Assembly: GCA_012031335.1 (NCBI GenBank)
Contig: JAAUTT010000043.1
Coordinates: forward strand, 1-12,573
Source: Bacteroidales bacterium
GTDB lineage: Bacteria > Bacteroidota > Bacteroidia > Bacteroidales > JAAUTT01
DNA: 12,573 bases
Direction of reading: 5' to 3'
In this document: piece by piece, positions 1-7,238 of the stretch
Numbering within the stretch: position 1 is the stretch's first letter
Layout: the number at the start of each line of letters is the position of its first letter
The notes under the pieces: generated by a model
Database searches by the model: none
Told to the model about the DNA's origin: nothing
The model's input: only the letters and a program-made list of their open reading frames with translations
Translations under genes and position numbers: made by a program

Positions 1-115
1 TAAAGAAGGTCAAGAAATCTACCGCCAATCTTTTGCTACTATTCGTAAAGAAGCTGAATTTAATCAAGAATTTTACCGCAATTTTTACAGGTTCGATGGT
101 ACTTTCGTTCAGTAA
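1..115 (+). CDS. C-terminal end of an unrecognised protein (5' truncated by window edge)
   Basis: An open frame enters the window at base 2 and runs for 37 codons to TAA at 113-115. The tail is rich in charged and aromatic residues (it ends FYRFDGTFVQ) with no membrane segment or secretion signal. Its stop shares a base with the start of the next gene (TAATG), so the two are probably translationally coupled. The segment EIYRQSFATIRKEA superficially resembles the N-terminal motif of precorrin-8X methylmutase, but it lies near a C-terminus here and nothing downstream continues that family, so I assign no function. Given the indels elsewhere in the window, this stop could itself be displaced. 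Confidence 0.6.
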   Translation, partial: KEGQEIYRQSFATIRKEAEFNQEFYRNFYRFDGTFVQ

Positions 116-300
116 TGAGTTTAAAGGAATGGTTAGCGCAATTGCAAAAACAGACTAATGATTCCATTCAAAACAAAATAGACGATCAATTTAGTCAAAT
201 CCCTGAAACATTAAGATCTAAGATAGATTCAATGGCCTTGTTGATAGGAATGGCTTACGATTCCATGAAAGTAATTAAACCTGCCTTGTATGAAAAATGA
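115..300 (+). CDS. Small hypothetical protein, 61 aa, probably helical
   Basis: ATG at 115 overlaps the upstream stop by one base (TAATG), and the frame ends at TGA 298-300. The product is 61 residues, hydrophilic at the N-terminus (MSLKEWLAQLQKQTND) with a moderately hydrophobic stretch near residues 39-50 (DSMALLIGMAYD). It lacks prolines over most of its length and is likely alpha-helical. There is no signal peptide and I recognise no family. It is the middle gene of a three-gene overlapping set. Its stop overlaps the start of the next gene as ATGA. The overlaps suggest the products are made together and may form a complex, which is inference. Confidence 0.55.
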   Translation: MSLKEWLAQLQKQTNDSIQNKIDDQFSQIPETLRSKIDSMALLIGMAYDSMKVIKPALYEK

Positions 301-575
301 CCAATCATGCTATATTGGATTAAGGGTATAGCCATAGTGGATTCAGCAAACATTCCCTCCAAATTTAACCCATTACAGAAAATCTTTCGGGCGACGATAT
401 TATGTTGTATGTGAGCTATATTAATTTTGTTTCTGCACTTAATAAAGGGAAAGAAATAAATGACCCTGTTAATAAAATGTTCCAGGATCTTTTCAAATGG
501 TCGCAGGAGTTTGAGGTTGCTTTTAAAAACGACCCGGATTATATTGACTTCAAAAATTCTTCGCGAAAGAAATAA
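297..575 (+). CDS. Small hypothetical protein, about 92 aa, frameshifted in this sequence
   Basis: ATG at 297 overlaps the previous stop as ATGA. As written, the frame stops after MTNHAILD. Removing one T from the TT at 320-321 opens KGIAIVDSANIPSKFNP, and adding one C to the CCC at 369-371 joins it to ITENLSGDDIMLYVSYIN, which stays open to TAA 573-575 (57 codons run from the internal ATG at 402 without correction). The rebuilt protein is about 92 aa, acidic, probably helical and without a signal peptide. I recognise no family. The precise ATGA overlap plus two small homopolymer corrections that give one continuous frame support a single real gene. It is followed 21 bases later by a strong terminator. 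Confidence 0.5.
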
Positions 576-596
576 AGTTATTCTATAAATAAGAAA

Positions 597-633
597 AAAA
601 AGTACCTCACCGTAAGAGGAGGAGGTACTTTTT
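597..633. terminator. Strong bidirectional hairpin terminator
   Basis: AAAAAGTACCTC (597-608) and GAGGTACTTTTT (622-633) are perfect 12-base inverted repeats around a 13-base loop. The G/C-containing core is flanked by an A tract on one side and a T tract on the other, so it can terminate from either direction. It sits 21 bases after the stop at 575 and most likely ends the small + strand operon. Confidence 0.85.
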
Positions 634-639
634 GCTATG

Positions 640-1118
640 TACATAAAAAGCCTTCAAAACTGAAAACCTAAAAATCGGGATTCTCATTAAAAGAAAGAAA
701 TTCTTGAAGACTCTATATTTGGGATTATTTTCGGAAAAAGGGATTATTGCACTTGTCGTTTGTTCGGCCAAACTTTGTAAAATCATGCCTGCGTCTGCTT
801 GATGCGAGGCAGGGTCTATATGACGAGGCCTTTTGGGGATTTAATATGGAGGAGGGTGTGTGAAAAGTCTCAAATTGCAATTTAAACACCTGGTCACGAT
901 GACTCAAGGCATTAAATTCTGATGTATTTACTCGTGTCTATGTGTCATTTGTATTTAGAATACAACTATTTAAACAACCTCTCTCCCAAGCAAACTGTTT
1001 CATTGTCATTTCGAACTTACCTGCTGCATGCAAGTGCAATGAGGTCTTAGCCAAATGATCTCAGGCAGGTAAATCTAATTATTACCTTCTCATAAATATT
1101 TTTACCGGACAATAGTGA
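640..1118. other. Gene-free spacer with repeat-like sequence
   Basis: No convincing gene is visible on either strand in these roughly 480 bases; the open frames are short and have no coding character. The spacer separates the + strand operon and its terminator from the convergent end of the T9SS gene. It contains GGGTGTGTGAAAAGTCTC near 853-870, which resembles an insertion-sequence terminal repeat but has no partner end or transposase, and a palindromic element at 1004-1076 listed separately. Confidence 0.6.
1004..1076. repeat. Palindromic intergenic element, possible dispersed Bacteroidota repeat
   Basis: On the + strand it begins TGTCATTTCGAAC and ends AAATCT; the reverse reads AGATTT...GTTCGAAATGACA, which I recall as a common intergenic motif in Bacteroidota genomes. 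Inside are the inverted repeats TTACCTGC (1017-1024) and GCAGGTAA (1065-1072), and a nested near-palindrome TGAGGTC/GATCTCA. It starts about 45 bases beyond the T9SS gene stop and could form a transcript-end hairpin or be a REP-like element. Only this one copy is in the window, so its repetitive nature is inferred. Confidence 0.4.
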
Positions 1119-1331
1119 TTAATATTTAATAATTTTAGTTTTTAATCCATATGATTCCATGAAATAAACACCTGCCGGCAGATAACTTAAATCTATTGTA
1201 CCCTTCGAGATAATGTATTCAGTTTTTATCAAATATCCTGAGATGTTATATATTTTGAACTTCAAAGGCTTATCATTTCCTGTTTCAATATTTATAAAGT
1301 CTTTTGTAGGGTTCGGGTAAATATTGACCAA
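1119..1331 (-). CDS. C-terminal piece of the T9SS protein: Por/type A sorting domain
   Basis: VNIYPNPTKDFINIE, FKIYNISGYLIKTE, IDLSYLPAGVYFMES and the basic end KTKIIKY* are the four conserved blocks of the type A T9SS C-terminal sorting domain (about 70-75 residues, removed by PorU at the outer membrane). It is not a separate gene: the TTG at 1331 lies inside the preceding protein. The linker reads NFNS, stop, E, stop, KGLVNIYP in one frame. Two compensating changes (one A gained complementary to 1347, one A lost in the run complementary to 1335-1339) give NSMRIKGLVNIYPNP with no stops. Confidence 0.9.
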   Translation of the reverse strand: MVNIYPNPTKDFINIETGNDKPLKFKIYNISGYLIKTEYIISKGTIDLSYLPAGVYFMESYGLKTKIIKY

Positions 1332-1513
1332 ACCTTTTTATTCTCATGAATTGAAATTGGCTGAAGGAGAATACTCTCCATTAAGAACTATAGATTCATA
1401 TATTTCTCCGACTTCAATAGTTACACTACCAGAATAAATTCCGGAGGAAGTTGGATTAAACCTTATAAATAGCGTTTCCCAAGTATCTGTTAGAACTTTT
1501 GATGAACTAAAAT

Positions 1514-1822
1514 TTATAGGATTACCATTATATCAACATCAGTTGAAACCTCATATCCCAATGGCATTTTAATAATAACGGGTTCCAGAAAATAGGTCAT
1601 TGAGATAGTGATTGTTGTGTATTGAGTTAGCTGTGTTGCATTGGTTATCCGTCCAAAATTATAGTTTTTAGAAGATATCACAAGTTCAAACGGATTAACA
1701 GTTTGTCCATTGATAAAAGTACTGACAGTATTTGATATCGAAGGATTGGACGCACCAACAAAACCATAAAGTAGCCTATTGTTTGAAGGAGTTATAATTC
1801 TTATGTAAACCGTAGTGTCCAC
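1514..1822 (-). CDS. Fourth piece of the T9SS protein: Ig-like domain
   Basis: Starting from DTTVYIRIITP, this piece encodes another beta-sandwich-like stretch with alternating Thr/Ile/Val strands. The GTG at 1822 is not a convincing start. After STDVD the written frame ends in IMVIL and a stop. Adding one A to the AA complementary to 1528-1529 restores INGNPINFSSSKVLTDTWET and then IRFNPTSSGIYSGSVTIEVG, a typical Ig-like closing strand that runs to about 1350. Confidence 0.6.
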   Translation of the reverse strand: MDTTVYIRIITPSNNRLLYGFVGASNPSISNTVSTFINGQTVNPFELVISSKNYNFGRITNATQLTQYTTITISMTYFLEPVIIKMPLGYEVSTDVDIMVIL

Positions 1823-1829
1823 TTCTGAA

Positions 1830-2147
1830 TCAAAATAAAAATTTTAGTACATCCGTAAATCCGGAAATACTGTCGAAAGAGATTTTTGCGTATTCAGATG
1901 AAGAATAATCCAGATAAATATTTACCGAGTCGTTCAAACCCAAATTCCCCGCAACAAACCGAACCTCATGTAGTAATGTGTCGTTCTTTTCAACATTTCC
2001 AAGTTCTATTGAAAAATTATTAAAATACATATATGGGCCAGATGGTGCTTTCGCATTTCCCCTGATAAAAACCCATGTTGAATCGATACCATTTAACAAC
2101 AGAATACTGTCTAAATAGGAGCCTACCGCCAAAGGATATGCCCTCAC
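1830..2147 (-). CDS. Third piece of the T9SS protein: Ig-like domain
   Basis: The true frame spans about 2181-1842. The GTG at 2147 is simply the first start-like codon. The sequence (EIFVRAYPLAVGSYLDSILL, then STWVFIRGNA) has the strand pattern of beta-sandwich repeats that follow exported Bacteroidota beta-helix domains, in which a glycine-poor strand ends with V.G.A. It overlaps the out-of-frame tail of the preceding piece. The frame breaks at VLKFLF; deleting one A from AAAAA 1837-1841 gives VLKFYFDSEVDTTVYIRI. Confidence 0.65.
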   Translation of the reverse strand: MRAYPLAVGSYLDSILLLNGIDSTWVFIRGNAKAPSGPYMYFNNFSIELGNVEKNDTLLHEVRFVAGNLGLNDSVNIYLDYSSSEYAKISFDSISGFTDVLKFLF

Positions 2148-2847
2148 AAATATCTCTTGGTTTATCTGCCCATTGTTTACGTTTTAATGTATGTGTAGAG
2201 GAATTTGATGAATTTATTTCTGTATTAATATCTGATTTGACATATATTTTAGTTGCCGAAAGATCAAAACCGGTAATTGTGAAACTCTTCTGAGAAGCTT
2301 CAGTAAAGGCAAAAATGGTATCTGTCCACACTAGCGTATCTTCAAAAGTAATCAACACATTTTCGGGAGCAGAATATCCTTTTAGAACAAAAACCAGGCT
2401 GTCACTTCCCGTTTTCAACACACAGGTACCCGTTTTAATTCCACTTCCTGAGCTCTTCATTCTAAAATAAATGGCCGTATCAACAATTCCTGATGGTAAT
2501 GCCATTGAAATGGATTTCATAAAACCGGAAGATAAACTATTTCTAATTTCAAATCCCTCGGAACACTCTACCTCCAAATTGGTTGATATATTAATCCCAT
2601 GAAAGCTCAATCGTGCTGTGTCAGAGATTTTTCCTTCAGGTACAATTCCGAAATCCACTCCTGTCCAGAAACTGGTTAATACTGTTTTACTGATTCCTGC
2701 CGCGTCCTGGTAATAACCGATATTATTCCCATAGCTTAGCTCTCCCTTACCCAGTATAGGAGAATTTGAAACAGGACGAAAATCATTTTGAGTATCTGAG
2801 ATGAAAAATGGCTCTTCATCAATATTTCCGCCTAAATCCAAACCCAT
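2020..2847 (-). CDS. Second piece of the T9SS protein: end of beta-helix II and Ig-like domains
   Basis: The authentic frame runs from about 2905 to about 2186. It begins HSLIAGSGGSASWNG, crosses an ATG at 2847 that is unlikely to be a real start, and contains DFRPVSNSPILGKGELSYGN, the same helix-ending motif seen at the end of the first beta-helix. It then enters Ig-like beta-sandwich sequence. After THTLKR the reading is out of frame, so the last 50-odd codons are spurious. Removing one base from TTTT 2182-2185 gives THTLNVNNGQINQEIFVRAY, joining the next piece. Confidence 0.7.
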   Translation of the reverse strand: MGLDLGGNIDEEPFFISDTQNDFRPVSNSPILGKGELSYGNNIGYYQDAAGISKTVLTSFWTGVDFGIVPEGKISDTARLSFHGINISTNLEVECSEGFEIRNSLSSGFMKSISMALPSGIVDTAIYFRMKSSGSGIKTGTCVLKTGSDSLVFVLKGYSAPENVLITFEDTLVWTDTIFAFTEASQKSFTITGFDLSATKIYVKSDINTEINSSNSSTHTLKRKQWADKPRDICEGISFGGRLLFRQYSVVKWYRFNMGFYQGKCESTIWPIYVF

Positions 2848-2897
2848 TTCACCATTCCAGGAAGCACTTCCTCCACTTCCTGCAATTAACGAATGAC

Positions 2898-5477
2898 TTA
2901 TTTTAGGTTTACATCCGAATCAACGTCAAATTCTTTTATAACCGCTATCACTCCGGAAGGGAATGACATGTAATTATTGGAATTGTTGTTATTATAAACA
3001 AGGCAATTATGCAAATATAATGTATCATCGGGATTTGAATATGAAGACCGATAGGTAAAGGGAGCCTGACCTTTGGAAATGTTCTTGCTAACAGTAACAT
3101 TTGAAATAACAACAGAGTCTACCACATGATCGACTACAATACCTGCTGACCCCGATTCTGTAGTTTCATTATTATAAATCAAAGCGCCATTTAGTGTTAC
3201 TCTTTCAGAATTTTCGATTAACAGAGCATTGGTCTTTTTCCCTTTATTATCATGTATAATGATGTTTTTAAAAATAACATCCTTCAATCTTGAACCGTAA
3301 ATGGCACCCAGAGCAGATTTATTATTTTTCAATACCAAATTCCTTATTTCCGCATTTTCGCACCCTTCAATTTCCATCGCTGTTGTTTCAAAAAAACTAT
3401 GCTCTTTGGCATTTGTAATGGTAAAGCCATCGAAAACCAATTCATTTTTTCCATAACAATCCACTACTTTATAAGCATTTTCTGAAACAATTCCCAGATG
3501 GTCGTTCTGTAAAATATCACCTGAAAGTATGGTTTCATTTACAATATAATTTCTGCTGTCGATTGCTCCTCTTAAATTTGTTTCATTTCCTGCAAATCCG
3601 CCATATAATTTTAGCCCATCTATCAGGGTGAAGTTAGAGTTATCACTTCCGGTGTTTTTAGGAGTATATGTACCTTTAGAAACCACTATCATGTCGTCTG
3701 TATTCGCATTTTCAAGGGCTTCCCATAAAGTAGTGTATGCGTTACTCCAGCTGGTGCCATCGGCCATGCCCGTTGCAAGCCCATTCACAAATATGGGACT
3801 TTTACCACTCCCTGTAGTATTCAGATATTTCTCTCTTGCGGTGCCTGATGAATGAACAATTGAATCAGAATATGTCTTTCCTTCACCAGGAGTAAAACGA
3901 ACATATATCTTGGTGTTTTTTACTGAGTCCAATTCAAGCGGAAGAAAAATACTGTTTGAAAAGCTTATTGAATCGAGAGAAACCTCATAATTTAAAGTAG
4001 AATTTATTTCAATAGTATTGGATAGTTTAACCCCTCTTACATAGTAAGATTTAATCTCGGATGACAAGCCTGCAATCACCTCCTGTGGAAAGTTTATATT
4101 CTTCTCCGAAAGGATAATTCTTGGCAAAGGACTTATTCCTATACCCTGATCCCAGCCAATATTGTTACCATAAGCTACATTCCCCGAGCCTAGAGCGGGA
4201 GAACCGGTCTCCAGCCTGAAATCACCAGCATCGGCTTCTGCCAATAATGGATTTTTGTCGTTGTTATCCCCTGAATTGGTACCCTGCGATGTTATCCATG
4301 AACCCGCTGCAAAAGATGCTGTTAATATGGAATTTTGGAATTCAGGGGCAGGCATATTATTAGAAACGTTAAATTTTTCATTATAAATCGTTTGGCTTCC
4401 ATTTTCATTCCATATTATTGTATTATAAAACTTTGGACTATTAACACCTCCCCAATTGAAACAGTTTATGGATGGACCGACTTTTCTATAAATTGTGGTG
4501 TTTATAAACTCAGGATATGCGTAACCATCTGTGGCACTAGTAGTATTGTTTCCCGAACGTATTCTGATATCATATCCGGAATATTTCGCTTCATTCTGGT
4601 ATATCAAACAGTTTTTAAATTTAACCGATGCAATTCCATTGTTTCCTCCGGCCCAAAGACCAATTCCGCCTCCATAGCCACTGGTAGCAATACTACTATT
4701 AAACCTAATAATACAACTATCAATTACAGCATTTACTAACGAAAGTGAGGCATTGATTCCTATTCCACCTCCATAACTTGAACTATAAACTCTACCAACT
4801 ATATTGTGTTCAAAAGTACAATGTTTAATATCCGGACTTGCTTCTGTGCCAGTCATGGAGCAACCGGTACCAATAAACAAACCTCCAGCCATACTTTTAG
4901 CTTCATTTTGGGTAATATGGAGATTTCGTAACCTGGGACTGCTGATATTTCCACAATATGCTCTGATGAATATGCCGCCACCTGATTCAGCTGGATATGC
5001 GCCATTTGCATTTCCATGAATAATCCTGAAACCATCCATTTCAGTTGTGCCTGTATAATCAGCTCCGGTAGCATAAGTATCGAAACTAACCACATGGTAC
5101 GAATTACCGGTCAACGATCCATCTTTGTCAATATCTCCGCTCAATATGGAGGGGTTTGTATCAAAATCTCTTGTATTAATTATGGTTGAATTGATATTTG
5201 GTTCATTTCCGGCAAATGAACCAAATATCTTTGTTCCTGGTTTGGGTTGAAATGTGGCATCTCTTAACAAGGATGGGCCGGGATAATAAACCCCCTTGGC
5301 TACAATAATAGTATCGCCACTTACAGAAGCAGTGATGGCTGTATGTAATTCCCTATACGCATTTGTCCATGTAGTACCGTTATCGGCTCCACTTGCATTA
5401 TTCTTAACATAAATTATTTTTGCTTCAATCGCCTCTATTGAAATAAAAATAAAGAAAAGAAAAAGAATCTTATTCAT
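2898..5477 (-). CDS. N-terminal piece of the T9SS protein: signal peptide and two beta-helix domains
   Basis: This uninterrupted stretch of 859 codons starts at ATG 5477 and stops just after DVDSDVNLK. It contains two copies of one module. Each opens with a short strand then a W(S/T)NAY motif (GTTWTNAYRELH and GTSWSNAYTTLW), a DTIIVAKG or DMIVVSKG strand, a GSFAGNE or GGFAGNE turn and an ILSGDI motif. These are typical of choice-of-anchor Q / POMP-like beta-helix proteins. The rungs are rich in Asn and Gly. The first helix ends with GDFRLETGSPALGSG, followed by an Ig-like domain with YVRFTPGEG. The last residues are out of frame: adding one C to the CC complementary to 2906-2907 continues into the next piece as VNPKISHSLIAGSGGS. 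Confidence 0.85.
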   Translation of the reverse strand: MNKILFLFFIFISIEAIEAKIIYVKNNASGADNGTTWTNAYRELHTAITASVSGDTIIVAKGVYYPGPSLLRDATFQPKPGTKIFGSFAGNEPNINSTIINTRDFDTNPSILSGDIDKDGSLTGNSYHVVSFDTYATGADYTGTTEMDGFRIIHGNANGAYPAESGGGIFIRAYCGNISSPRLRNLHITQNEAKSMAGGLFIGTGCSMTGTEASPDIKHCTFEHNIVGRVYSSSYGGGIGINASLSLVNAVIDSCIIRFNSSIATSGYGGGIGLWAGGNNGIASVKFKNCLIYQNEAKYSGYDIRIRSGNNTTSATDGYAYPEFINTTIYRKVGPSINCFNWGGVNSPKFYNTIIWNENGSQTIYNEKFNVSNNMPAPEFQNSILTASFAAGSWITSQGTNSGDNNDKNPLLAEADAGDFRLETGSPALGSGNVAYGNNIGWDQGIGISPLPRIILSEKNINFPQEVIAGLSSEIKSYYVRGVKLSNTIEINSTLNYEVSLDSISFSNSIFLPLELDSVKNTKIYVRFTPGEGKTYSDSIVHSSGTAREKYLNTTGSGKSPIFVNGLATGMADGTSWSNAYTTLWEALENANTDDMIVVSKGTYTPKNTGSDNSNFTLIDGLKLYGGFAGNETNLRGAIDSRNYIVNETILSGDILQNDHLGIVSENAYKVVDCYGKNELVFDGFTITNAKEHSFFETTAMEIEGCENAEIRNLVLKNNKSALGAIYGSRLKDVIFKNIIIHDNKGKKTNALLIENSERVTLNGALIYNNETTESGSAGIVVDHVVDSVVISNVTVSKNISKGQAPFTYRSSYSNPDDTLYLHNCLVYNNNNSNNYMSFPSGVIAVIKEFDVDSDVNLK

Positions 5478-5498
5478 GTTGCAGTTTTTACTATTCAA

Positions 5499-5889
5499 TT
5501 TAAATTTACTTATTTAAAAAATAATTTGAAGGAAATCTGATGTTAACTTTAGTTTAAGAAAAAACTTCCTTGTAATTTCTCCCCGTTTGATATCGCTTAA
5601 GCAATTTTAGATTACCATCCTCTGGCATATCAAAAATTATCCAATAAAATACATTACAATAGCATATGAGAATATATCAACAATAACTGCTGATGTAACG
5701 AATGAGTAAAGTTTTTAAGATTTTAAAAAGGGCACAGACCCTATTTTTGAATGGATAAAAAATAAGGTACTTTAAAACTAAGAAAGTTCTAAGGTGCATA
5801 AATTATTTAATGGAAAAATGAGTGAATATTTACCAAACGGTGTTAAAAATTCTAATGGAAAATCGATATCAAAACCACCATCTATAAAT
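5499..5889. other. Gene-free spacer between the GH120-like and T9SS genes
   Basis: This is AT-rich sequence without a convincing gene. An open stretch on the minus strand near 5775-5905 lacks a start codon and family features. AAACCACCA occurs twice in direct orientation (near 5873 and 5910). A small hairpin at 5725-5748 is listed separately. The promoter of the T9SS gene should lie here. A TAAATTTA near 5506 on the minus strand is close to the Bacteroidota -7 element (TAnnTTTG), but no -33 TTTG is properly spaced, so I do not call it. Confidence 0.5.
5725..5748 (-). terminator. Possible weak terminator or REP-like hairpin after the GH120-like gene
   Basis: Read on the minus strand, ATAGGG, a six-base loop TCTGTG, then CCCTTTTT forms a short GC stem followed by a T tract, in the right place and orientation to end the GH120-like transcript. 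The stem is only four to five pairs, so efficiency would be low. The GGGCACAGACCC core also resembles REP-type palindromes that I recall from bacterial intergenic regions. Confidence 0.3.
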
Positions 5890-5923
5890 CTACTTTTTAA
5901 TGCTTTTTAAACCACCAGATAGT

Positions 5924-6469
5924 TCAATTCCGATATTTTATCCGTGGATCAACAGGGATGTTAATAAACCTGCCATATGAATCAAAAGGTCCTTTATGGA
6001 GTAATTTTACCAGTTCATTTTCCTTCCCGGTTATTGAAAGCTCCAGGCTATCGGGGTTAAATTTACCGCTTACCTCGGCTCTTTTACCATCTTTTTCCCA
6101 TCCGAAACATTTTTGCCAGGCTTCCAAATCAAGGAGTAAGGCTGGCAAAGGATTCCCCATCTTCAGATAGCCCGGACGAACATGACTAAAGATATTACCA
6201 TTTGAGAAATTATAAGGATTGGCAAATTCGATGGCATGTTTCCTGCAATCGATAAAAACATTGTTTGTAACACTATGCCAACGGGTAACGCCTCCTCTGG
6301 ACCCAACAATGCGATCAGCATTCAGGTAATCACCATATCCGGTATTCTCAATATCCAAAATCAGGTTTTCCGAAAAACGAATGCTATCGGAGCCATCGGT
6401 ATAAAGGGCACTACCACCGGCACCATATTCTCCGCTTAACCAATACTGGCTTCGCAGTTTATAAAAAAA
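5924..6469 (-). CDS. GH120-like enzyme, piece 4: C-terminal region
   Basis: The true frame begins YKLRSQYWLSGEYGAGGSA at about 6468. The rungs HSVTNNVFIDCRKHAIEFAN finish the helix, followed by a small C-terminal domain containing EAWQKCFGWEKDGKRAEVSG and LELSITGK, ending with VDPRIKYRN at TGA 5924. If one A is removed from the AAAA near 5937, the end becomes VDPRINIGIELSGGLKSIKK with a stop at 5890. Both ends are plausible and I cannot choose between them. Confidence 0.7.
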   Translation of the reverse strand, partial: FFYKLRSQYWLSGEYGAGGSALYTDGSDSIRFSENLILDIENTGYGDYLNADRIVGSRGGVTRWHSVTNNVFIDCRKHAIEFANPYNFSNGNIFSHVRPGYLKMGNPLPALLLDLEAWQKCFGWEKDGKRAEVSGKFNPDSLELSITGKENELVKLLHKGPFDSYGRFINIPVDPRIKYRN

Positions 6470-7229
6470 TATTATGATCCACCAGGCAATCGTGCCGGCT
6501 AACTTCAATATAGATAGCGCCTCTGGCAGTTGTAATATCAGCAAACACATTTTTTGTAATCCTGCAATTTTCGTTGGCAAGATAATCGAGCCAAATTCCG
6601 GGAGCAAATGAAATATACCGAAAAATATTACGCCTGATCATTGTATTTACGGTTGTGTGAATTTTAATGGCTCCCGACTCAAATGCGAGTTCAGCATTTT
6701 GCCAGCCAATATGCTCAAACAAGTTATCTTCTATAAGCATTTGCTTGGCTCCCAATGCTTCCAAACCGCCTATGCCACAATTTTTAATCACATTATTTCT
6801 TACAATGTGGAAGCCTACACCCGGTTGATGAACGGTACTCCACATTTCGTTACCCATATCTATGCCTAACGAATTAGCCCACTCGATGGTACAATTCTCA
6901 ACCAACCAATGGTGACCACGGTTTGTGGATACCAGACCACGTTGTGGTACTGGAAAACCATTACCGGCATGCTGAAAGGTAATGCCTTTTAATGCTATGT
7001 ATCCCAACCCGTATTCCAATGGAACAAAAACCTGCTCCTTAGCTGTTGCTTCGACCAAAAAATCACCTGGTTGAGAATTGTCCGGAAACCTTACGTGAAT
7101 CCGCATTCCATTGTGTTCGACCCAGAATGCTCCGCTGTCTCTGGAAGCCAGGTCAACCGGATTCATAACCTGTTCCAAAGGTTTGCCATTCAAAAACAGG
7201 ATACCGCGTCGTAAAAAATGCCGGTCCAT
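6459..7229 (-). CDS. GH120-like enzyme, piece 3: catalytic core
   Basis: From MDRHFLRRGILFLNGKPLEQ this piece carries the helix rungs ENCTIEW, HIVRNNVIKNCGI, MLIEDNLFEHIGW and SGAIKIHTTVNTMIRRN, then both predicted catalytic residues: Asp215 of this piece in GIWLDY and Glu242 in IYIEVSRH. In XylC the two residues are 23 apart; here they are 27 apart, a four-residue longer turn (ADITTARGA). The true frame leaves this piece at DHNIF. Removing one A from the seven at 6463-6469 gives IFYKLRSQYWLSGEYGAGG. Confidence 0.85.
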   Translation of the reverse strand: MDRHFLRRGILFLNGKPLEQVMNPVDLASRDSGAFWVEHNGMRIHVRFPDNSQPGDFLVEATAKEQVFVPLEYGLGYIALKGITFQHAGNGFPVPQRGLVSTNRGHHWLVENCTIEWANSLGIDMGNEMWSTVHQPGVGFHIVRNNVIKNCGIGGLEALGAKQMLIEDNLFEHIGWQNAELAFESGAIKIHTTVNTMIRRNIFRYISFAPGIWLDYLANENCRITKNVFADITTARGAIYIEVSRHDCLVDHNIFL

Positions 7230-7238
7230 ATTTACCTT

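Larger units (their letters stand above)
1119..5477 (-). pseudogene. Large T9SS-exported tandem beta-helix protein, broken by about six indels
   Basis: This entry describes the whole locus; the open pieces follow separately. ATG at 5477 starts a type I signal peptide (MNKILFLFFIFISIEAIEA, cleavage after residue 19). A TTG seven codons upstream is less likely as the start because it would put polar residues before the signal. Rebuilt order over about 1452 aa: right-handed beta-helix I (from residue 22, with IYVKNNASGADNG), an Ig-like linker, beta-helix II (from about residue 561, IFVNGLATGMADG), several Ig-like repeats, and a C-terminal T9SS sorting domain. Breaks lie at GG 2906-2907 (base lost), TTTT 2182-2185 (gained), AAAAA 1837-1841 (gained), TT 1528-1529 (lost), T at 1347 (lost) and TTTTT 1335-1339 (gained). 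Similar proteins are surface-attached or secreted; the substrate is unknown and I see no catalytic motif. Confidence 0.75.

Noticed and set aside
1..115. Precorrin-8X methylmutase (CbiC/CobH) from EIYRQSFATIRKEA
   Set aside because: In that family the motif is near the N-terminus and is followed by about 180 conserved residues. Here a stop comes about 20 codons later and no other frame continues the family.
255..644. 129-codon minus-strand frame
   Set aside because: It lies antisense to the small + strand genes and through the terminator and has low-complexity composition; it is a shadow.
851..870. Insertion-sequence end (GGGTGTGTGAAAAGTC)
   Set aside because: It resembles the terminal repeats of some IS families, but there is no matching inverted end, target duplication or transposase in the window.
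725..907. 60-codon minus-strand frame in the spacer
   Set aside because: It has no recognisable domain, unlikely composition and no neighbouring signals; it looks like translated repeat or remnant DNA.
4335..4739. 134-codon + strand frame
   Set aside because: It is antisense to the intact beta-helix coding sequence, which has strong family motifs.
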